Notes under the pieces: generated by a model
Told to the model about the DNA's origin: nothing
Databases searched by the model: none
The model's input: only the letters and a program-made list of their open reading frames with translations
Assembly: GCF_000463115.2 (NCBI RefSeq)
Contig: NZ_AWFX01000057.1
Coordinates: 287,104-351,103, forward strand
Direction of reading: 5' to 3'
DNA length: 64,000 bases
From: Franconibacter helveticus LMG 23732
Lineage (GTDB): Bacteria; Pseudomonadota; Gammaproteobacteria; Enterobacterales; Enterobacteriaceae
Position numbers and translations under genes: made by a program
In this document: piece by piece, positions 1-15,531 of the stretch
Numbering within the stretch: the first letter of the stretch is position 1
Layout of the letters: each line of letters begins with the position of its first letter

Positions 1-737
1 ATAAATCCAAATCAACCAACCTTTTCGCCAATGCGCAAAAGCAAGGCTACCAGACGGCGTTTATCTCCGCCCAGGGGCTGGAAGGTTTAAGTAACTGGAT
101 CGGCATTCACAACATTAATTTCTGGGAAGACACGCAGATTCGCCCCGCGCCGGAAGTGGGCGCCGACAGCGTGCTGACGCCTTCTGTGGAAACGGCGAAA
201 ATCGACTACGCCAAACCGTTTTTTATGGTGCTGAACAGCCGCGCCCCGCATATTCCTTACGAGCGCAACATTCCGGCGGGCTTTGCGAAGTTTTCAACGC
301 CAAAACTCGCTGACGATATTGCGCAGAAGAAAAACGAGTATGACGATGCTGTCCGCCTGTACGATAAAGAGCTGGCCTCGGCTATTCGTACGGTGATGGC
401 GAAATCTAAGCTGCCGGTACTGGTGTTTATTACGTCCGACCACGGCGAGCGCGTAGGCGATGGCGGTTTGTTTGGCCACTCGGTGGTAGAAATGCCGATA
501 GCTCAGGTACCGTTTATCTATTTCAGTAACGGGGCGGATTATCGCTTTGATGAGATCGCGTCAGCGCAGCCGAAAAACCATTTCCAGCTCGCCACGCTTA
601 TCAACAAAATGCTGGGCTTTGACGTGACTAACCCGAATCAAAAAGATGATAGTTACTTCATCACGGGCGGCGATATTCGCGGCTTGTCGGAGCGTATAAC
701 TTATCACCTTGATTCCCTGCCAGAAAACAAACGCTAA
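1..737 (+). CDS. sulfatase / phosphoethanolamine-transferase-like protein, C-terminal part (partial)
   Basis: The open frame enters from the left edge (first full codon at 3) and stops at 737, leaving about 244 residues of the C-terminal catalytic half. The metal-binding SDHGERVGDGGLFGHS segment near the end is typical of the alkaline-phosphatase-superfamily transferases (EptA/CptA/OpgE type) that place phosphoethanolamine on lipid A, LPS core or periplasmic glucans. An HIPYERN segment lies about 65 residues upstream of that motif. An internal GTG at 156 is not the real start. It lies just upstream of waaA in the same direction, which suggests a role in LPS-core decoration (inference). The membrane-anchor half is outside the window, so a periplasmic sulfatase-like enzyme of other specificity is possible. 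Confidence 0.7.
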   Translation, partial: KSKSTNLFANAQKQGYQTAFISAQGLEGLSNWIGIHNINFWEDTQIRPAPEVGADSVLTPSVETAKIDYAKPFFMVLNSRAPHIPYERNIPAGFAKFSTPKLADDIAQKKNEYDDAVRLYDKELASAIRTVMAKSKLPVLVFITSDHGERVGDGGLFGHSVVEMPIAQVPFIYFSNGADYRFDEIASAQPKNHFQLATLINKMLGFDVTNPNQKDDSYFITGGDIRGLSERITYHLDSLPENKR

Positions 738-766
738 AGGCCGTTTAACGGTCGCTTTTCTCATGC

Positions 767-787
767 CGGGCAGATCGGTTCTGCCCG
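767..787 (+). terminator. stem-loop after the partial transferase gene
   Basis: A perfect 8-bp stem CGGGCAGA/TCTGCCCG encloses a 5-base loop, 30 bases after the stop codon at 737. It is not followed by a strong T tract, so it may be a weak terminator or an mRNA-stabilising hairpin before waaA. Confidence 0.45.
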
Positions 788-918
788 CTTAATCGCCACA
801 ACTCGCTCTCTTAACATTCGTGTCGGGCAAAACCGCGCGCATGACGCCAAAAGGATAGCTTTAGCTACGCTAAATGCTTAGAATTTGCCCGCCGATAAAG
901 AAAATAACGGATATTCGC

Positions 919-2192
919 TTGGAATCGTTGTATACCGCTTTACTCTACCTTATACAGCCTTTTGTCTGGCTACGTCTGCTGCTTCGCAGCCGCAAAGCCC
1001 CGGCCTACCGCAAGCGCTGGGGAGAACGCTATGGCTATTGCCAGGGCAAAGTTCAGCCAGACGGCATTCTGCTTCATTCCGTTTCCGTAGGAGAGACGCT
1101 GGCGGCGATCCCGCTGGTGCGCGCGTTGCGCCATCGTTATCCTCGTTTACCCATTACCGTCACCACCATGACGCCTACCGGTTCAGAGCGCGTGCTCTCC
1201 GCGTTCGGTAAGGATGTGCATCATGTTTACCTGCCTTACGATCTGCCTGGCGCGATGAATCGTTTTCTGGACACGGTAAGCCCGAAGCTGGTTATCGTGA
1301 TGGAGACGGAGCTGTGGCCGAATATGGTCTCTGCGCTTCACCAGCGTAAAATTCCCCTGGTTATCGCTAATGCCCGTCTTTCGGAACGTTCGGCCCGGGG
1401 TTATCAAAAGCTGGGCGGCTTTATGCGCCGCTTGCTAAGTAAAATCACGCTCATCGCCGCTCAGAACGAGGAAGATGGCAGCCGTTTTATTGCGCTTGGG
1501 CTCAAACGCAATCAACTGGCCGTCACAGGCAGCCTGAAATTTGATATTTCCGTCACGCCTGAGCTGGCGGCTCGTGCTGTTACGCTGCGCCGCCAGTGGG
1601 CGCCGCGTCGTAAAGTGTGGATCGCCACCAGCACGCATGACGGCGAAGAAACCATTATTCTTGACGCTCACCGTAAGCTGCTGGAGATATTTCCGGATCT
1701 GCTGCTTATCCTTGTGCCTCGCCACCCGGAGCGCTTTAAAGACGCGCGGGAAATGGTGCAAAAAGCCGGTTTTAGCTTCACGCTGCGCAGCACTGGCGAA
1801 ATCCCTTCCGGCAGCACCCAGGTGGTGATTGGCGATACCATGGGCGAACTGATGCTGCTGTACGGCATTGCAGACCTCGCTTTTGTCGGCGGAAGCCTGG
1901 TGGAGCGCGGCGGTCATAACCCGCTTGAACCTGCCGCACACGCTATTCCGGTGCTGATGGGCCCGCATACGTTTAATTTCAAAGATATCTGCTCAAAATT
2001 GCAGGAAGCGGACGGACTCATCACCGTAACCGATGCGGATTCGCTGGTAAAAGAGATCTCCACGCTGCTGACTGACGAAGATTATCGGCTCTGGTATGGC
2101 CGTCACGCTGTAGAGGTTTTGCATCAGAACCAGGGCGCTTTGCAGCGTCTTTTACAGCTTCTTCAGCCTTATCTGCCGCAGCGGAGTCACTA

Positions 2193-2193
<1 letters not shown>
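919..2193 (+). CDS. waaA: 3-deoxy-D-manno-octulosonic acid (Kdo) transferase
   Basis: WaaA (KdtA, GT30 family) transfers Kdo from CMP-Kdo to lipid IVA, the first inner-core step of LPS synthesis, at the cytoplasmic face of the inner membrane. I place the start at TTG 919, giving 424 residues beginning with the conserved [12 protein letters not shown] membrane anchor. The family is normally about 425 residues, and a GGA lies 7 bases upstream. An in-frame ATG at 874 would add 15 unconserved residues. Conserved segments include [26 protein letters not shown] and [14 protein letters not shown]. The stop overlaps the waaE start (TAATG), indicating translational coupling. Very confident. Confidence 0.97.
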
Positions 2194-3445
<1,252 letters not shown>

Positions 3446-4255
3446 TTATTTCTGGCAGCGGCGACACCAGTACGTGCTGCGCTGGGCATGTTTGCCCGCC
3501 AGTATCGGTGTGCCGCAGACCCGGCAAGGTTCACCTTCGCGGCCATACACCTGTAACTGCTGTGCGAAATAGCCCGGCTTGCCGTCACTTTGCAGGAAAT
3601 CCCGCAGCGTAGTGCCGCCCTGCTCTATCGATCGTAACAAGACTGCCTTGATCGCCTGCGCCAGTAATTCGCACTCTTTTTTTGATAACGATGAGGCAAG
3701 GCGATCGGGGTGGATCCCCGCCGCAAACAGCGACTCGCTGGCATAAATGTTGCCAACGCCCACCACCAGCTTGTTATCCATCAGCCAGGGTTTTATCGCG
3801 GTTTTCTTTTTCACGCTTCTGGCATGCAGATATTCACCGTTGAACGCTTCGCTAAGCGGCTCCGGCCCTAAATGCGCGAGCACGTTATGGCCTTCCAGCG
3901 CTTTGGTCCACAGCCAGGCGCCAAAACGACGCGGATCGGTGTAACGCAGCACTTTGCCGTTGCTCATTACCAGGTCGACATGATCGTGTTTTTCCGGCGG
4001 CAATTCCTGCGGCAGAACCCGCAGGCTGCCGGACATGCCCAGATGGATAATTATCCAGCCATCCGGCAACTCAAGCAGCAGGTATTTAGCGCGGCGCTGC
4101 ACGCTAAGAACCGGCTTATCGCTTAAGGCATGGATTTCGTCAGAGACTGGCCAGCGCAGGCGGCTATTGCGCACTACAGCGTGAAGAATGGTTTCGCCAA
4201 CCAGATGCGGTTCAATACCGCGGCGGCTGGTTTCGACCTCGGGTAATTCAGGCAT
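3446..4255 (-). CDS. mutM: formamidopyrimidine-DNA glycosylase
   Basis: MutM (Fpg) removes 8-oxoguanine and Fapy lesions from DNA and nicks the abasic site. The protein has 269 residues, as in E. coli. It begins with the catalytic PELPEVE (N-terminal Pro nucleophile and the neighbouring Glu). The C-terminus holds the zinc finger with four cysteines, CRVCG and CRRCQK. It lies downstream of rpmB-rpmG on the same strand, separated by a strong terminator at 4313-4340, and meets coaD end to end. Confident. Confidence 0.98.
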   Translation of the reverse strand: MPELPEVETSRRGIEPHLVGETILHAVVRNSRLRWPVSDEIHALSDKPVLSVQRRAKYLLLELPDGWIIIHLGMSGSLRVLPQELPPEKHDHVDLVMSNGKVLRYTDPRRFGAWLWTKALEGHNVLAHLGPEPLSEAFNGEYLHARSVKKKTAIKPWLMDNKLVVGVGNIYASESLFAAGIHPDRLASSLSKKECELLAQAIKAVLLRSIEQGGTTLRDFLQSDGKPGYFAQQLQVYGREGEPCRVCGTPILAGKHAQRSTYWCRRCQK

Positions 4256-4312
4256 GCTTTCTCTCGTGATTTTTGTTTATCGGATAACCTTAATATGAGG
4301 ATAGTCAGAAAA

Positions 4313-4340
4313 CAAAAAACCCCGCCGGAGCGGGGTTTTT
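4313..4340 (-). terminator. intrinsic terminator after rpmG
   Basis: The stem CCCCGC/GCGGGG with a 4-base loop is flanked by six A residues on the left (a U tract for the leftward transcript) and T residues on the right. It ends or attenuates the rpmB-rpmG message before mutM. Confidence 0.9.
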
Positions 4341-4356
4341 GTACAAGTCGCTAAAA

Positions 4357-4527
<171 letters not shown>

Positions 4528-4535
4528 TTAGCTCC

Positions 4536-4793
<258 letters not shown>

Positions 4794-4985
4794 TTAGCTC
4801 GAGCTTCGTATAGGGTATTGGCGCCTCGTCAGGCCTAAAGCCCGGTCTGGCGGTTCAATGTGAACTCGCGTATGCCAGGCCCAAATGCCAAACCCGAGAT
4901 TCTCAAAGGTGGCGTAGTATACGCTGCCGGGGCCTTCTGCTCAAGTCCCGAACAGAAAAGATCGCTATGGATCGCCTCGCCTGGC

Positions 4986-5657
4986 TTATATCCACCCACG
5001 TTCGGCGAAAGAAACGCATTCTCCACGCCCAATAACCAGGTGGTCAAGCACCCTGATATTCATAAACTGGCAACAATTTATGATGCGCTCCGTAATTAAT
5101 TTATCTGCCTTGCTGGGCTCGGCATGACCCGAAGGATGATTATGCGCAAGTATGATTGCCGCTGCGTTAAGGCTTATCGCCTCCCGCACTATTTCTCTCG
5201 GATGCACCTCTACATGGCTCAGCGTGCCGGCAAAAAGCCGGCTGTTTTTAATGACGCGGTGTTGGTTATCCAGGAAGATCACCATAAAGATCTCGCGTTG
5301 TTCATCGCCAAGCTGGCTCATGAGAAATTCCCGCGTCATCTCAGGGCTTAAAAGCGGTTGTTCGGCCTGCACCCAGGAAGCAGCGTAACGCCTGCCTAAT
5401 TCAGCTATTGCGCTAAGCTGCGCATATTTCGCGACGCCGATGCCGCCCACCGCGCCCAGCTCATCAAGCGTTGCAGACAAAAGACGGCGCAGCGAGCCAA
5501 ACTGCCTGAGCAGTTGTTCCGCCAGCGTGACGACATAAACGCCACGTTTGCCTGTGCGCAGAAAAATCGCCAGCAGTTCTGCGTCGCTTAACTCCTTCGC
5601 GCCATAAATAAGCAATTTTTCACGAGGCCCCGCCAGCGCTGTTTTATCGTCCGCCAT
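4986..5657 (-). CDS. radC: RadC-family JAB-domain protein
   Basis: This is a 223-residue RadC. An N-terminal helix-hairpin-helix-like segment ([15 protein letters not shown]) is followed by the JAB/MPN metal-binding core with HVEVHP and [14 protein letters not shown]. RadC was once linked to repair of radiation damage, but that assignment was withdrawn and its cellular role remains unsettled. I chose the ATG at 5657 (MADDKT), which has GGGAG 8 bases upstream. An in-frame ATG at 5675 would add six residues. It is divergent from coaBC. Confidence 0.95.
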   Translation of the reverse strand: MADDKTALAGPREKLLIYGAKELSDAELLAIFLRTGKRGVYVVTLAEQLLRQFGSLRRLLSATLDELGAVGGIGVAKYAQLSAIAELGRRYAASWVQAEQPLLSPEMTREFLMSQLGDEQREIFMVIFLDNQHRVIKNSRLFAGTLSHVEVHPREIVREAISLNAAAIILAHNHPSGHAEPSKADKLITERIINCCQFMNIRVLDHLVIGRGECVSFAERGWI

Positions 5658-5826
5658 CGCCTGTCTCCCTGACATTAAGGTTTTATCCTGCCATAAACGC
5701 CGTTGTCGGAAAGCATGGCTTGTCGCACTTGCGCGCCATCTCGCAAAGTCGATTTTTTGTGCTGCCCCGCCTGTTTTTTGATTGTGGTAAAATGCCCGCC
5801 TTATTCGTTATTAACGGAAAAAAATC

Positions 5827-7041
5827 ATGACTGGGCTTTCCGGAAAAAAAATCGTTCTGGGCGTCAGTGGAGGCATCGCTGCGTATAAAGCGCCTGAACT
5901 GGTGCGTCGCCTGCGTGAGCGCGGCGCAGAAGTGCGCGTCGCCATGACGGAAGCGGCTAAGGCGTTTATCACGCCGTTAAGTCTGCAAGCCGTATCGGGT
6001 TATCCCGTTTCCGATAGTCTGCTGGACCCTGCCGCCGAAGCGGCGATGGGGCACATTGAACTGGGCAAGTGGGCGGATTTAGTCATCCTGGCTCCCGCTA
6101 CCGCTGACCTTATCGCCCGCGTAGCAGCGGGTATGGCGAATGATTTGGTCACCACAATTTGTCTTGCCACGCCTTCTCCTGTCGCTGTGGTGCCTGCGAT
6201 GAACCAGCAAATGTACCGCAACGCTGCGACGCAACATAATCTGCAAGTACTGGCTTCGCGCGGCTTGCAACTATGGGGCCCGGACAGCGGCAGCCAGGCG
6301 TGCGGCGATATCGGACCGGGGCGCATGCTTGATCCGCTAGTGATAGTGGAAATGGCTGCGCAGCATTTCGCGCCTGTCAAAGATCTGCAACATCTTAATA
6401 TCATGATTACCGCCGGCCCCACCCGTGAACGGCTCGATCCCGTACGCTACATCACCAACGACAGCTCCGGTAAAATGGGCTTCGCTATTGCCGCGGCGGC
6501 GGCGGCGCGCGGCGCTAACGTAACCTTAGTCTCAGGCCCGGTCGCCTTATCCACGCCGCCTTTTGTGCAGCGTGTAGAGGTAACCACGGCGCTGGAAATG
6601 GAAGCGGAAGTGCAAAAACGCGCGCAGCAGCAGCACATTTTTATTGGCTGCGCCGCGGTAGCGGATTACCGCGCGGCAGAAATCGCCAGTGAAAAAATCA
6701 AAAAGCAGGGAGATGAACTGACCCTGACGATGATTAAGAACCCTGACATTGTGGCAGGCGTTGCTGCGCTTGCGGTTAATCGTCCTTTTGTCGTCGGGTT
6801 TGCCGCCGAAACGAATAATGTGGAAGAATATGCGCGGCAAAAACGCCAGCAAAAAAACCTCGATTTGATTTGCGCCAACGATGTTTCACAATCAAATCAA
6901 GGATTTAATAGCGACAATAACGCCTTGCATCTTTTCTGGCAGGAGGGCGATAAAATCTTGCCGCTTGAGCGGAAAGAACGCCTTGGCCATCTCTTACTGG
7001 ACGAAATCGTTACCCGTTATGATGAAAAAAATCGACGTTAA
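5827..7041 (+). CDS. coaBC: bifunctional phosphopantothenoylcysteine decarboxylase / phosphopantothenate-cysteine ligase
   Basis: CoaBC (Dfp) joins cysteine to 4'-phosphopantothenate using CTP and then decarboxylates the product with FMN, two steps of coenzyme A synthesis. The 404-residue protein has the N-terminal flavoprotein CoaC domain: [14 protein letters not shown], the active-site His in [16 protein letters not shown] and the [11 protein letters not shown]ys loop. The C-terminal CoaB domain includes [18 protein letters not shown] and [13 protein letters not shown]. The last codons overlap the start of dut, so the two are translationally linked as in E. coli. Confidence 0.97.
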   Translation: MTGLSGKKIVLGVSGGIAAYKAPELVRRLRERGAEVRVAMTEAAKAFITPLSLQAVSGYPVSDSLLDPAAEAAMGHIELGKWADLVILAPATADLIARVAAGMANDLVTTICLATPSPVAVVPAMNQQMYRNAATQHNLQVLASRGLQLWGPDSGSQACGDIGPGRMLDPLVIVEMAAQHFAPVKDLQHLNIMITAGPTRERLDPVRYITNDSSGKMGFAIAAAAAARGANVTLVSGPVALSTPPFVQRVEVTTALEMEAEVQKRAQQQHIFIGCAAVADYRAAEIASEKIKKQGDELTLTMIKNPDIVAGVAALAVNRPFVVGFAAETNNVEEYARQKRQQKNLDLICANDVSQSNQGFNSDNNALHLFWQEGDKILPLERKERLGHLLLDEIVTRYDEKNRR

Positions 7042-7477
7042 AATTCTGGACCCGCGCGTAGGCCAGCAGTTTCCGCTGCCGACTTACGCTACCGCTGGCT
7101 CTGCTGGCCTTGACCTGCGCGCCTGTCTGGATGACGCCGTAGAACTGGCGCCGGGCGCCACGACGCTTTTGCCGACCGGCCTTGCGATTCATATCGCCGA
7201 CCCGTCGCTTGCGGCGGTTATCCTGCCACGCTCAGGGCTTGGCCATAAGCATGGCGTGGTTCTGGGCAACCTGGTGGGCTTGATTGATTCTGATTATCAG
7301 GGTCAACTTATGGTTTCCGTCTGGAATCGCGGCCAGCAAAGCTTCATTATTGAGCCCGGCGAACGCATCGCACAGATGGTGTTTGTGCCGGTAATACAGG
7401 CAGAATTCAACCTTGTTGAAGCCTTTGATGAGACCGAGCGCGGTGAAGGCGGTTTCGGTCACTCCGGGCGGCAGTAA
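7022..7477 (+). CDS. dut: deoxyuridine 5'-triphosphate nucleotidohydrolase
   Basis: Dut hydrolyses dUTP to dUMP and pyrophosphate, keeping uracil out of DNA and feeding thymidylate synthesis. The trimeric dUTPase motifs are all present in order: [40 protein letters not shown] and the C-terminal [12 protein letters not shown] arm. The start is ATG 7022 (151 residues, the E. coli length); ATG 7019 directly before it is an alternative. It starts inside the end of coaBC. Confidence 0.97.
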   Translation: MKKIDVKILDPRVGQQFPLPTYATAGSAGLDLRACLDDAVELAPGATTLLPTGLAIHIADPSLAAVILPRSGLGHKHGVVLGNLVGLIDSDYQGQLMVSVWNRGQQSFIIEPGERIAQMVFVPVIQAEFNLVEAFDETERGEGGFGHSGRQ

Positions 7478-7599
7478 GCCCCCGGGTTAAACGCATACCC
7501 TAAGCGAAATAAAGCGAATAAATTACCACAGGCATAACGCCTGTGGTCGCTTGTGGATGCTCGCCTGGCAAGAATGTATTCTCAGGGGTCTTTCAGAAC

Positions 7600-8196
7600 A
7601 TGTCAGAAAAACAAACTGCGAAAAGGAATCGTCGCGAAGAAATACTTCAGTCTCTGGCCCAGATGCTTGAATCCAGCGATGGCAGTCAACGCATCACCAC
7701 GGCGAAACTGGCAGCTTCCGTTGGCGTTTCCGAAGCGGCGCTCTATCGTCACTTTCCCAGCAAAACCCGGATGTTTGATAGCCTCATAGAGTTTATCGAA
7801 GACAGCCTTATTACCCGTATCAATCTCATCCTGAAGGATGAAAAAGACACCACCACGCGCCTGCGGCTGATAGTGCAATTGATTCTGGGGTTTGGCGAAC
7901 GCAACCCCGGGCTAACGCGCATTCTTACCGGTCATGCGTTGATGTTTGAGCAGGATCGTTTGCAGGGGCGTATTAATCAGCTTTTTGAACGTATCGAAGC
8001 GCAACTGCGGCAGGTTCTGCGTGAGCGCAGAATGCGTGAAGGCGAAGGTTATGCAACGGACGAAACTTTGCTGGCAAGCCAGCTACTGGCATTTTGTGAA
8101 GGCATGTTGTCGCGTTTTGTCCGCAGCGAGTTTCGCTATAGTCCTACTGAAGAGTTTGAATCCCGCTGGCCGTTGCTTGCCGCGCAGCTTCAGTAA
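7600..8196 (+). CDS. slmA: nucleoid occlusion factor SlmA (TetR family)
   Basis: SlmA binds specific DNA sites over the chromosome and blocks FtsZ ring assembly over the nucleoid. The 198-residue product from ATG 7600 matches the E. coli length. The N-terminal TetR-type helix-turn-helix is visible as [20 protein letters not shown], followed by an all-helical dimer/FtsZ-binding domain. It lies 122 bases after dut on the same strand, as in E. coli. The longer frame from 7543 lacks a conserved N-terminus. Confidence 0.97.
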   Translation: MSEKQTAKRNRREEILQSLAQMLESSDGSQRITTAKLAASVGVSEAALYRHFPSKTRMFDSLIEFIEDSLITRINLILKDEKDTTTRLRLIVQLILGFGERNPGLTRILTGHALMFEQDRLQGRINQLFERIEAQLRQVLRERRMREGEGYATDETLLASQLLAFCEGMLSRFVRSEFRYSPTEEFESRWPLLAAQLQ

Positions 8197-8198
8197 AT

Positions 8199-8222
8199 AA
8201 AAAGGGCCCTTCGGCCCTTTTT
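8199..8222. terminator. bidirectional terminator between slmA and pyrE
   Basis: The inverted repeat AAAAAGGGCC/GGCCCTTTTT with a 4-base loop lies 3 bases after the slmA stop and 5 bases from the pyrE stop. The A and T flanks allow it to serve both convergent genes. Confidence 0.92.
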
Positions 8223-8226
8223 ATCT

Positions 8227-8868
8227 TTATACCCCGTACTGCTCGCGATATTCGCGCACCGCGGCCAGGTGCGCTGCCATCTCAGGTTTTTCTTCCAGAT
8301 AAGCGATTAACTCTTTCAGGGTGATGATTGAGATAACCTTACAGCCATAATCGCGCTCCACTTCCTGAATAGCGGAGATATCACCGCGCCCCCGCTCCTG
8401 CCTGTCGAGAGAAATCAATACGCCTGCCAGCGTGGCCCCGTTGGCCTGGATAATTTCCATCGATTCGCGGATGGCTGTGCCGGCAGTAATCACATCGTCC
8501 ACTAACATAATGCGACCCTGCAACGGGCTGCCGACCAGGTTGCCGCCCTCGCCATGGTCTTTCGCTTCTTTACGGTTAAAGCAGTAAGGCACGTCGCGTT
8601 CGTGGTGCTCTGCCAGCGCCACAGCGGTAGTGGTGGCAATCGGGATGCCTTTGTAAGCGGGACCGAAGATCAGGTCAAAATCAATACCGGAGTCTACCAG
8701 CGCTTCAGCATAAAAACGGCCCAGCAATGCCAGATCGCGGCCCGTATTAAACAGCCCGGCGTTGAAAAAATAGGGGCTGGTGCGCCCGGATTTCAGCGTA
8801 AATTCGCCAAACTTCAGAACCTGTTTATTAAGGGCGAATTCAATAAACTGACGCTGATACGGTTTCAT
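8227..8868 (-). CDS. pyrE: orotate phosphoribosyltransferase
   Basis: PyrE converts orotate and PRPP to orotidine 5'-monophosphate in pyrimidine synthesis. The protein has 213 residues from the ATG at 8868 ([13 protein letters not shown]). The PRPP-binding motif [14 protein letters not shown] and the flexible catalytic loop [13 protein letters not shown] are intact. An upstream in-frame start at 8901 lies within the attenuator region and is not conserved. It is expressed from the rph promoter through the attenuator at 8902-8927. Confidence 0.98.
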   Translation of the reverse strand: MKPYQRQFIEFALNKQVLKFGEFTLKSGRTSPYFFNAGLFNTGRDLALLGRFYAEALVDSGIDFDLIFGPAYKGIPIATTTAVALAEHHERDVPYCFNRKEAKDHGEGGNLVGSPLQGRIMLVDDVITAGTAIRESMEIIQANGATLAGVLISLDRQERGRGDISAIQEVERDYGCKVISIITLKELIAYLEEKPEMAAHLAAVREYREQYGV

Positions 8869-8901
8869 GGCTTTGCTCCTCAAATAGCATTTTTCAGGCA
8901 T

Positions 8902-8927
8902 AAAAAAGGCGACTTCACAGTCGCCTT
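8902..8927 (-). terminator. pyrE attenuator hairpin
   Basis: Between rph and pyrE the leftward transcript forms a stem AAGGCGACT/AGTCGCCTT with a 4-base loop followed by six U residues. The rph stop codon (8933-8935) lies only 5 bases before the hairpin. In E. coli, ribosomes translating rph to its end stop the hairpin forming when UTP is scarce, so pyrE is transcribed. The spacing here fits that mechanism. Confidence 0.92.
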
Positions 8928-8932
8928 AAAAA

Positions 8933-9649
8933 TTAATTTGCTAACGCCGCCTTCTGCGACGTGACAATCGATTCAATCCCCCCGCGGGCTAACGCCAGCA
9001 GCGAGAGCAACTCTTCATGCGTAAACGGCTCGCCTTCAGCTGTTCCCTGTACTTCAATAATGCGGCCATCTTCGGTCATTACAACGTTCATGTCCGTTTC
9101 CGCAGCCGAATCTTCCACATACTCCAGGTCGCAAACCGCTTCGCCATTCACAATGCCTACGGATACAGCCGCAACCATCCCTTTTAGCGGATTGGCTTTC
9201 AGCTTGCCGCTGGCGACCATGGCATTTAACGCGTCTGCCAGCGCCACACAGGCGCCGGTAATGGAAGCGGTACGGGTGCCGCCATCAGCCTGCAACACAT
9301 CGCAATCGAGCGTGATGGTAAATTCGCCCAGCGATTTTAAATCCACGGCAGCGCGCAGAGAACGCGCAATAAGGCGTTGGATCTCAAGCGTTCTGCCACC
9401 CTGTTTGCCTTTCGCCGCTTCGCGGGCGTTACGGGTATGGGTTGAACGCGGCAACATGCCGTACTCAGCGGTGATCCACCCTTGCCCCTGGCCTTTAAGA
9501 AAACGCGGCACGCCTTCTTCAATCGTCGCGGTGCAAAGTACTTTGGTATCGCCAAACTCAACCAGCACGGAGCCTTCAGCGTGTTTAGTGTAATGACGGG
9601 TCAGGGTGACTGGGCGCACTTCGGTAGCGCTACGGCCTGATGGACGCAT
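8933..9649 (-). CDS. rph: ribonuclease PH
   Basis: RNase PH is a phosphate-dependent 3'-5' exoribonuclease that trims tRNA precursors. The 238-residue protein is full length ([14 protein letters not shown] to SQKAALAN). This is the wild-type length, unlike E. coli K-12 MG1655, whose rph is frameshifted and depresses pyrE expression. Conserved segments include [18 protein letters not shown] and [16 protein letters not shown]. It forms an operon with pyrE and is divergent from yicC. Confidence 0.97.
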   Translation of the reverse strand: MRPSGRSATEVRPVTLTRHYTKHAEGSVLVEFGDTKVLCTATIEEGVPRFLKGQGQGWITAEYGMLPRSTHTRNAREAAKGKQGGRTLEIQRLIARSLRAAVDLKSLGEFTITLDCDVLQADGGTRTASITGACVALADALNAMVASGKLKANPLKGMVAAVSVGIVNGEAVCDLEYVEDSAAETDMNVVMTEDGRIIEVQGTAEGEPFTHEELLSLLALARGGIESIVTSQKAALAN

Positions 9650-9772
9650 GAAATTCTCTCCGGCTTGAAACAGATGTGGCTGCGCATTATACGGACTTAA
9701 GATGCTTATTCCTATCCTGCCAGGCCTGGGGTAGCTATAATCGCATCACTCTTTTTAAAAACAGGTATGACT

Positions 9773-10636
9773 ATGATCCGCAGCATGACCGCCTACGCCC
9801 GGCGAGAAATTAAGGGTGACTGGGGTAGCGCCGCCTGGGAATTACGCTCGGTAAACCAGCGCTATCTGGAAACCTACCTTCGCCTGCCGGAACAGTTTCG
9901 CAGCCTGGAACCCGTAGCTCGCGAGCGCATCCGTAATCGCCTGACGCGAGGAAAAATTGAGTGCACGCTGCGTTTTGAACCAGACGCCAGCGCGCAAAGC
10001 GAGCTTATCCTCAATGAAAAACTGGCGAAGCAGCTGGTCAGCGCCGCGAACTGGGTAAAAATGCAGAGCGACGAAGGCGAGATTAACCCGCTCGATATTC
10101 TGCGCTGGCCAGGCGTGATGGCGGCTCAGGAGCAGGATCTGGATGCTATTGCGGCTGACATTCTGGCGGCGCTGGACGGCGCGCTGGATGATTTTATCGT
10201 CGCTCGCGAAACAGAAGGACAGGCTCTGAAAGCGCTTATCGAACAGCGCCTGGAGGGCGTAAGCGCCGAAGTCGCTAAAGTCCGCGCGCAGATGCCTTCT
10301 ATCCTGCAATGGCAGCGTGAGCGACTGGTCGCCAGACTTGAAGATGCTCAGGTGCAGCTTGAAAACAACCGCCTGGAACAGGAACTGGTGCTGATGGCGC
10401 AGCGCATTGACGTTGCCGAAGAGTTGGACCGTCTTGATGCGCATATTAAAGAGACTTACAACATTTTGCAGAAAAAAGAAGCCGTCGGCCGCCGTCTGGA
10501 CTTTATGATGCAAGAGTTCAACCGTGAATCGAACACGCTGGCATCAAAATCTATTAATGCCGATGTAACCAATTCCGCTATCGAGCTGAAGGTATTGATT
10601 GAGCAGATGCGCGAACAGATTCAGAACATTGAATAG
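9773..10636 (+). CDS. yicC: YicC-family endoribonuclease-like protein
   Basis: This is a 287-residue YicC from ATG 9773, with an AGG 7 bases upstream. An ATG at 9767 is too close to that Shine-Dalgarno. The N-terminus MIRSMTAYARRE and the C-terminal DUF1732-type segment (RRLDFMMQEFNRESNTL ending in ADVTNSAIELK) are characteristic. YicC proteins have been reported to have endoribonuclease activity and to affect sRNA turnover in E. coli; I rely on the family for this. A TATAAT lies at 9736-9741. Divergent from rph, as in E. coli. Confidence 0.95.
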   Translation: MIRSMTAYARREIKGDWGSAAWELRSVNQRYLETYLRLPEQFRSLEPVARERIRNRLTRGKIECTLRFEPDASAQSELILNEKLAKQLVSAANWVKMQSDEGEINPLDILRWPGVMAAQEQDLDAIAADILAALDGALDDFIVARETEGQALKALIEQRLEGVSAEVAKVRAQMPSILQWQRERLVARLEDAQVQLENNRLEQELVLMAQRIDVAEELDRLDAHIKETYNILQKKEAVGRRLDFMMQEFNRESNTLASKSINADVTNSAIELKVLIEQMREQIQNIE

Positions 10637-10654
10637 TGGTTTTTAACGATGCAT

Positions 10655-10678
10655 AAACCCGCTTTAGCGGGTTTTTTA
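10655..10678 (+). terminator. intrinsic terminator after yicC
   Basis: The stem AAACCCGC/GCGGGTTT with a TTTA loop and a following T run lies 18 bases after the yicC stop. The rest of the gap to 10961 is AT-rich and holds no gene that I can support, only presumptive promoter DNA for the next gene. Confidence 0.93.
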
Positions 10679-10961
10679 TTTTTAACACGCTCATTTCGCG
10701 GAAAATGTCTCATTGCCTGCGCGTATAAAAATATTTATTTCGATTTGCCCATCACTAGCAAAAACGCTTTTTCTCCTTCCGCCTTTATAAAGGTTATTAT
10801 TCAGACAAATTTATAATTTGACGCTTTATTGATTAAAATTTACCCTACAAATGCGCAATTCTTATACTTAGCAGGTTCTGCGTATTGAAAGCGCCGCAAA
10901 GTATGTGACAATAGCGCACTACACTCAGGGCCAGCAGCGGCCATTACAAAAAATTTAGATT

Positions 10962-14358
<3,397 letters not shown>

Positions 14359-14475
14359 CTACAAAGAAACAAGCGTTTATGGAGCTGTTTTCAAAGAAAT
14401 AACGCCAGAGCCGCAAAAGTTGCGCAGAGCTGGAAGCGGGTACGCAAAAACAGAAGCTAAAGATGAAAAGTGTGA

Positions 14476-15183
<708 letters not shown>

Positions 15184-15237
15184 AGCCACTTTCAGTATCA
15201 TGCCCAGTCATTTCTTCATCTGTGGAGCATTTTTAGT

Positions 15238-15513
15238 ATGGCACGCGTAACTGTTCAGGACGCTGTAGAGAAAATTGGTAACCGTTTTGATCTGGTGCTG
15301 GTCGCCGCTCGTCGCGCTCGTCAGATGCAGGTAGGCGGCAAAGATCCGCTGGTACCGGAAGAAAACGATAAAACTACCGTTATCGCGCTGCGCGAAATTG
15401 AAGAAGGTCTGATTAATAACCAGATCCTCGACGTACGCGAGCGCCAGGAGCAGCAGGAGCAGGAAGCCGCAGAACTGCAGGCCGTCACCGCGATTGCTGA
15501 AGGTCGTCGTTAA
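15238..15513 (+). CDS. rpoZ: DNA-directed RNA polymerase omega subunit
   Basis: Omega is a 91-residue subunit that chaperones beta' and forms part of a ppGpp-binding site in RNA polymerase. [20 protein letters not shown] and the C-terminal Gln/Glu-rich tail ([13 protein letters not shown]) are as in E. coli. It sits between gmk and spoT, 18 bases before the spoT start. Confidence 0.98.
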
Positions 15514-15531
15514 TAACTCTGCGGGTAGCCC

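Noticed and set aside
874..918. N-terminal extension of waaA from ATG 874
   Set aside because: Adds 15 residues absent from the family; TTG 919 has a better-placed GGA and gives the conserved start.
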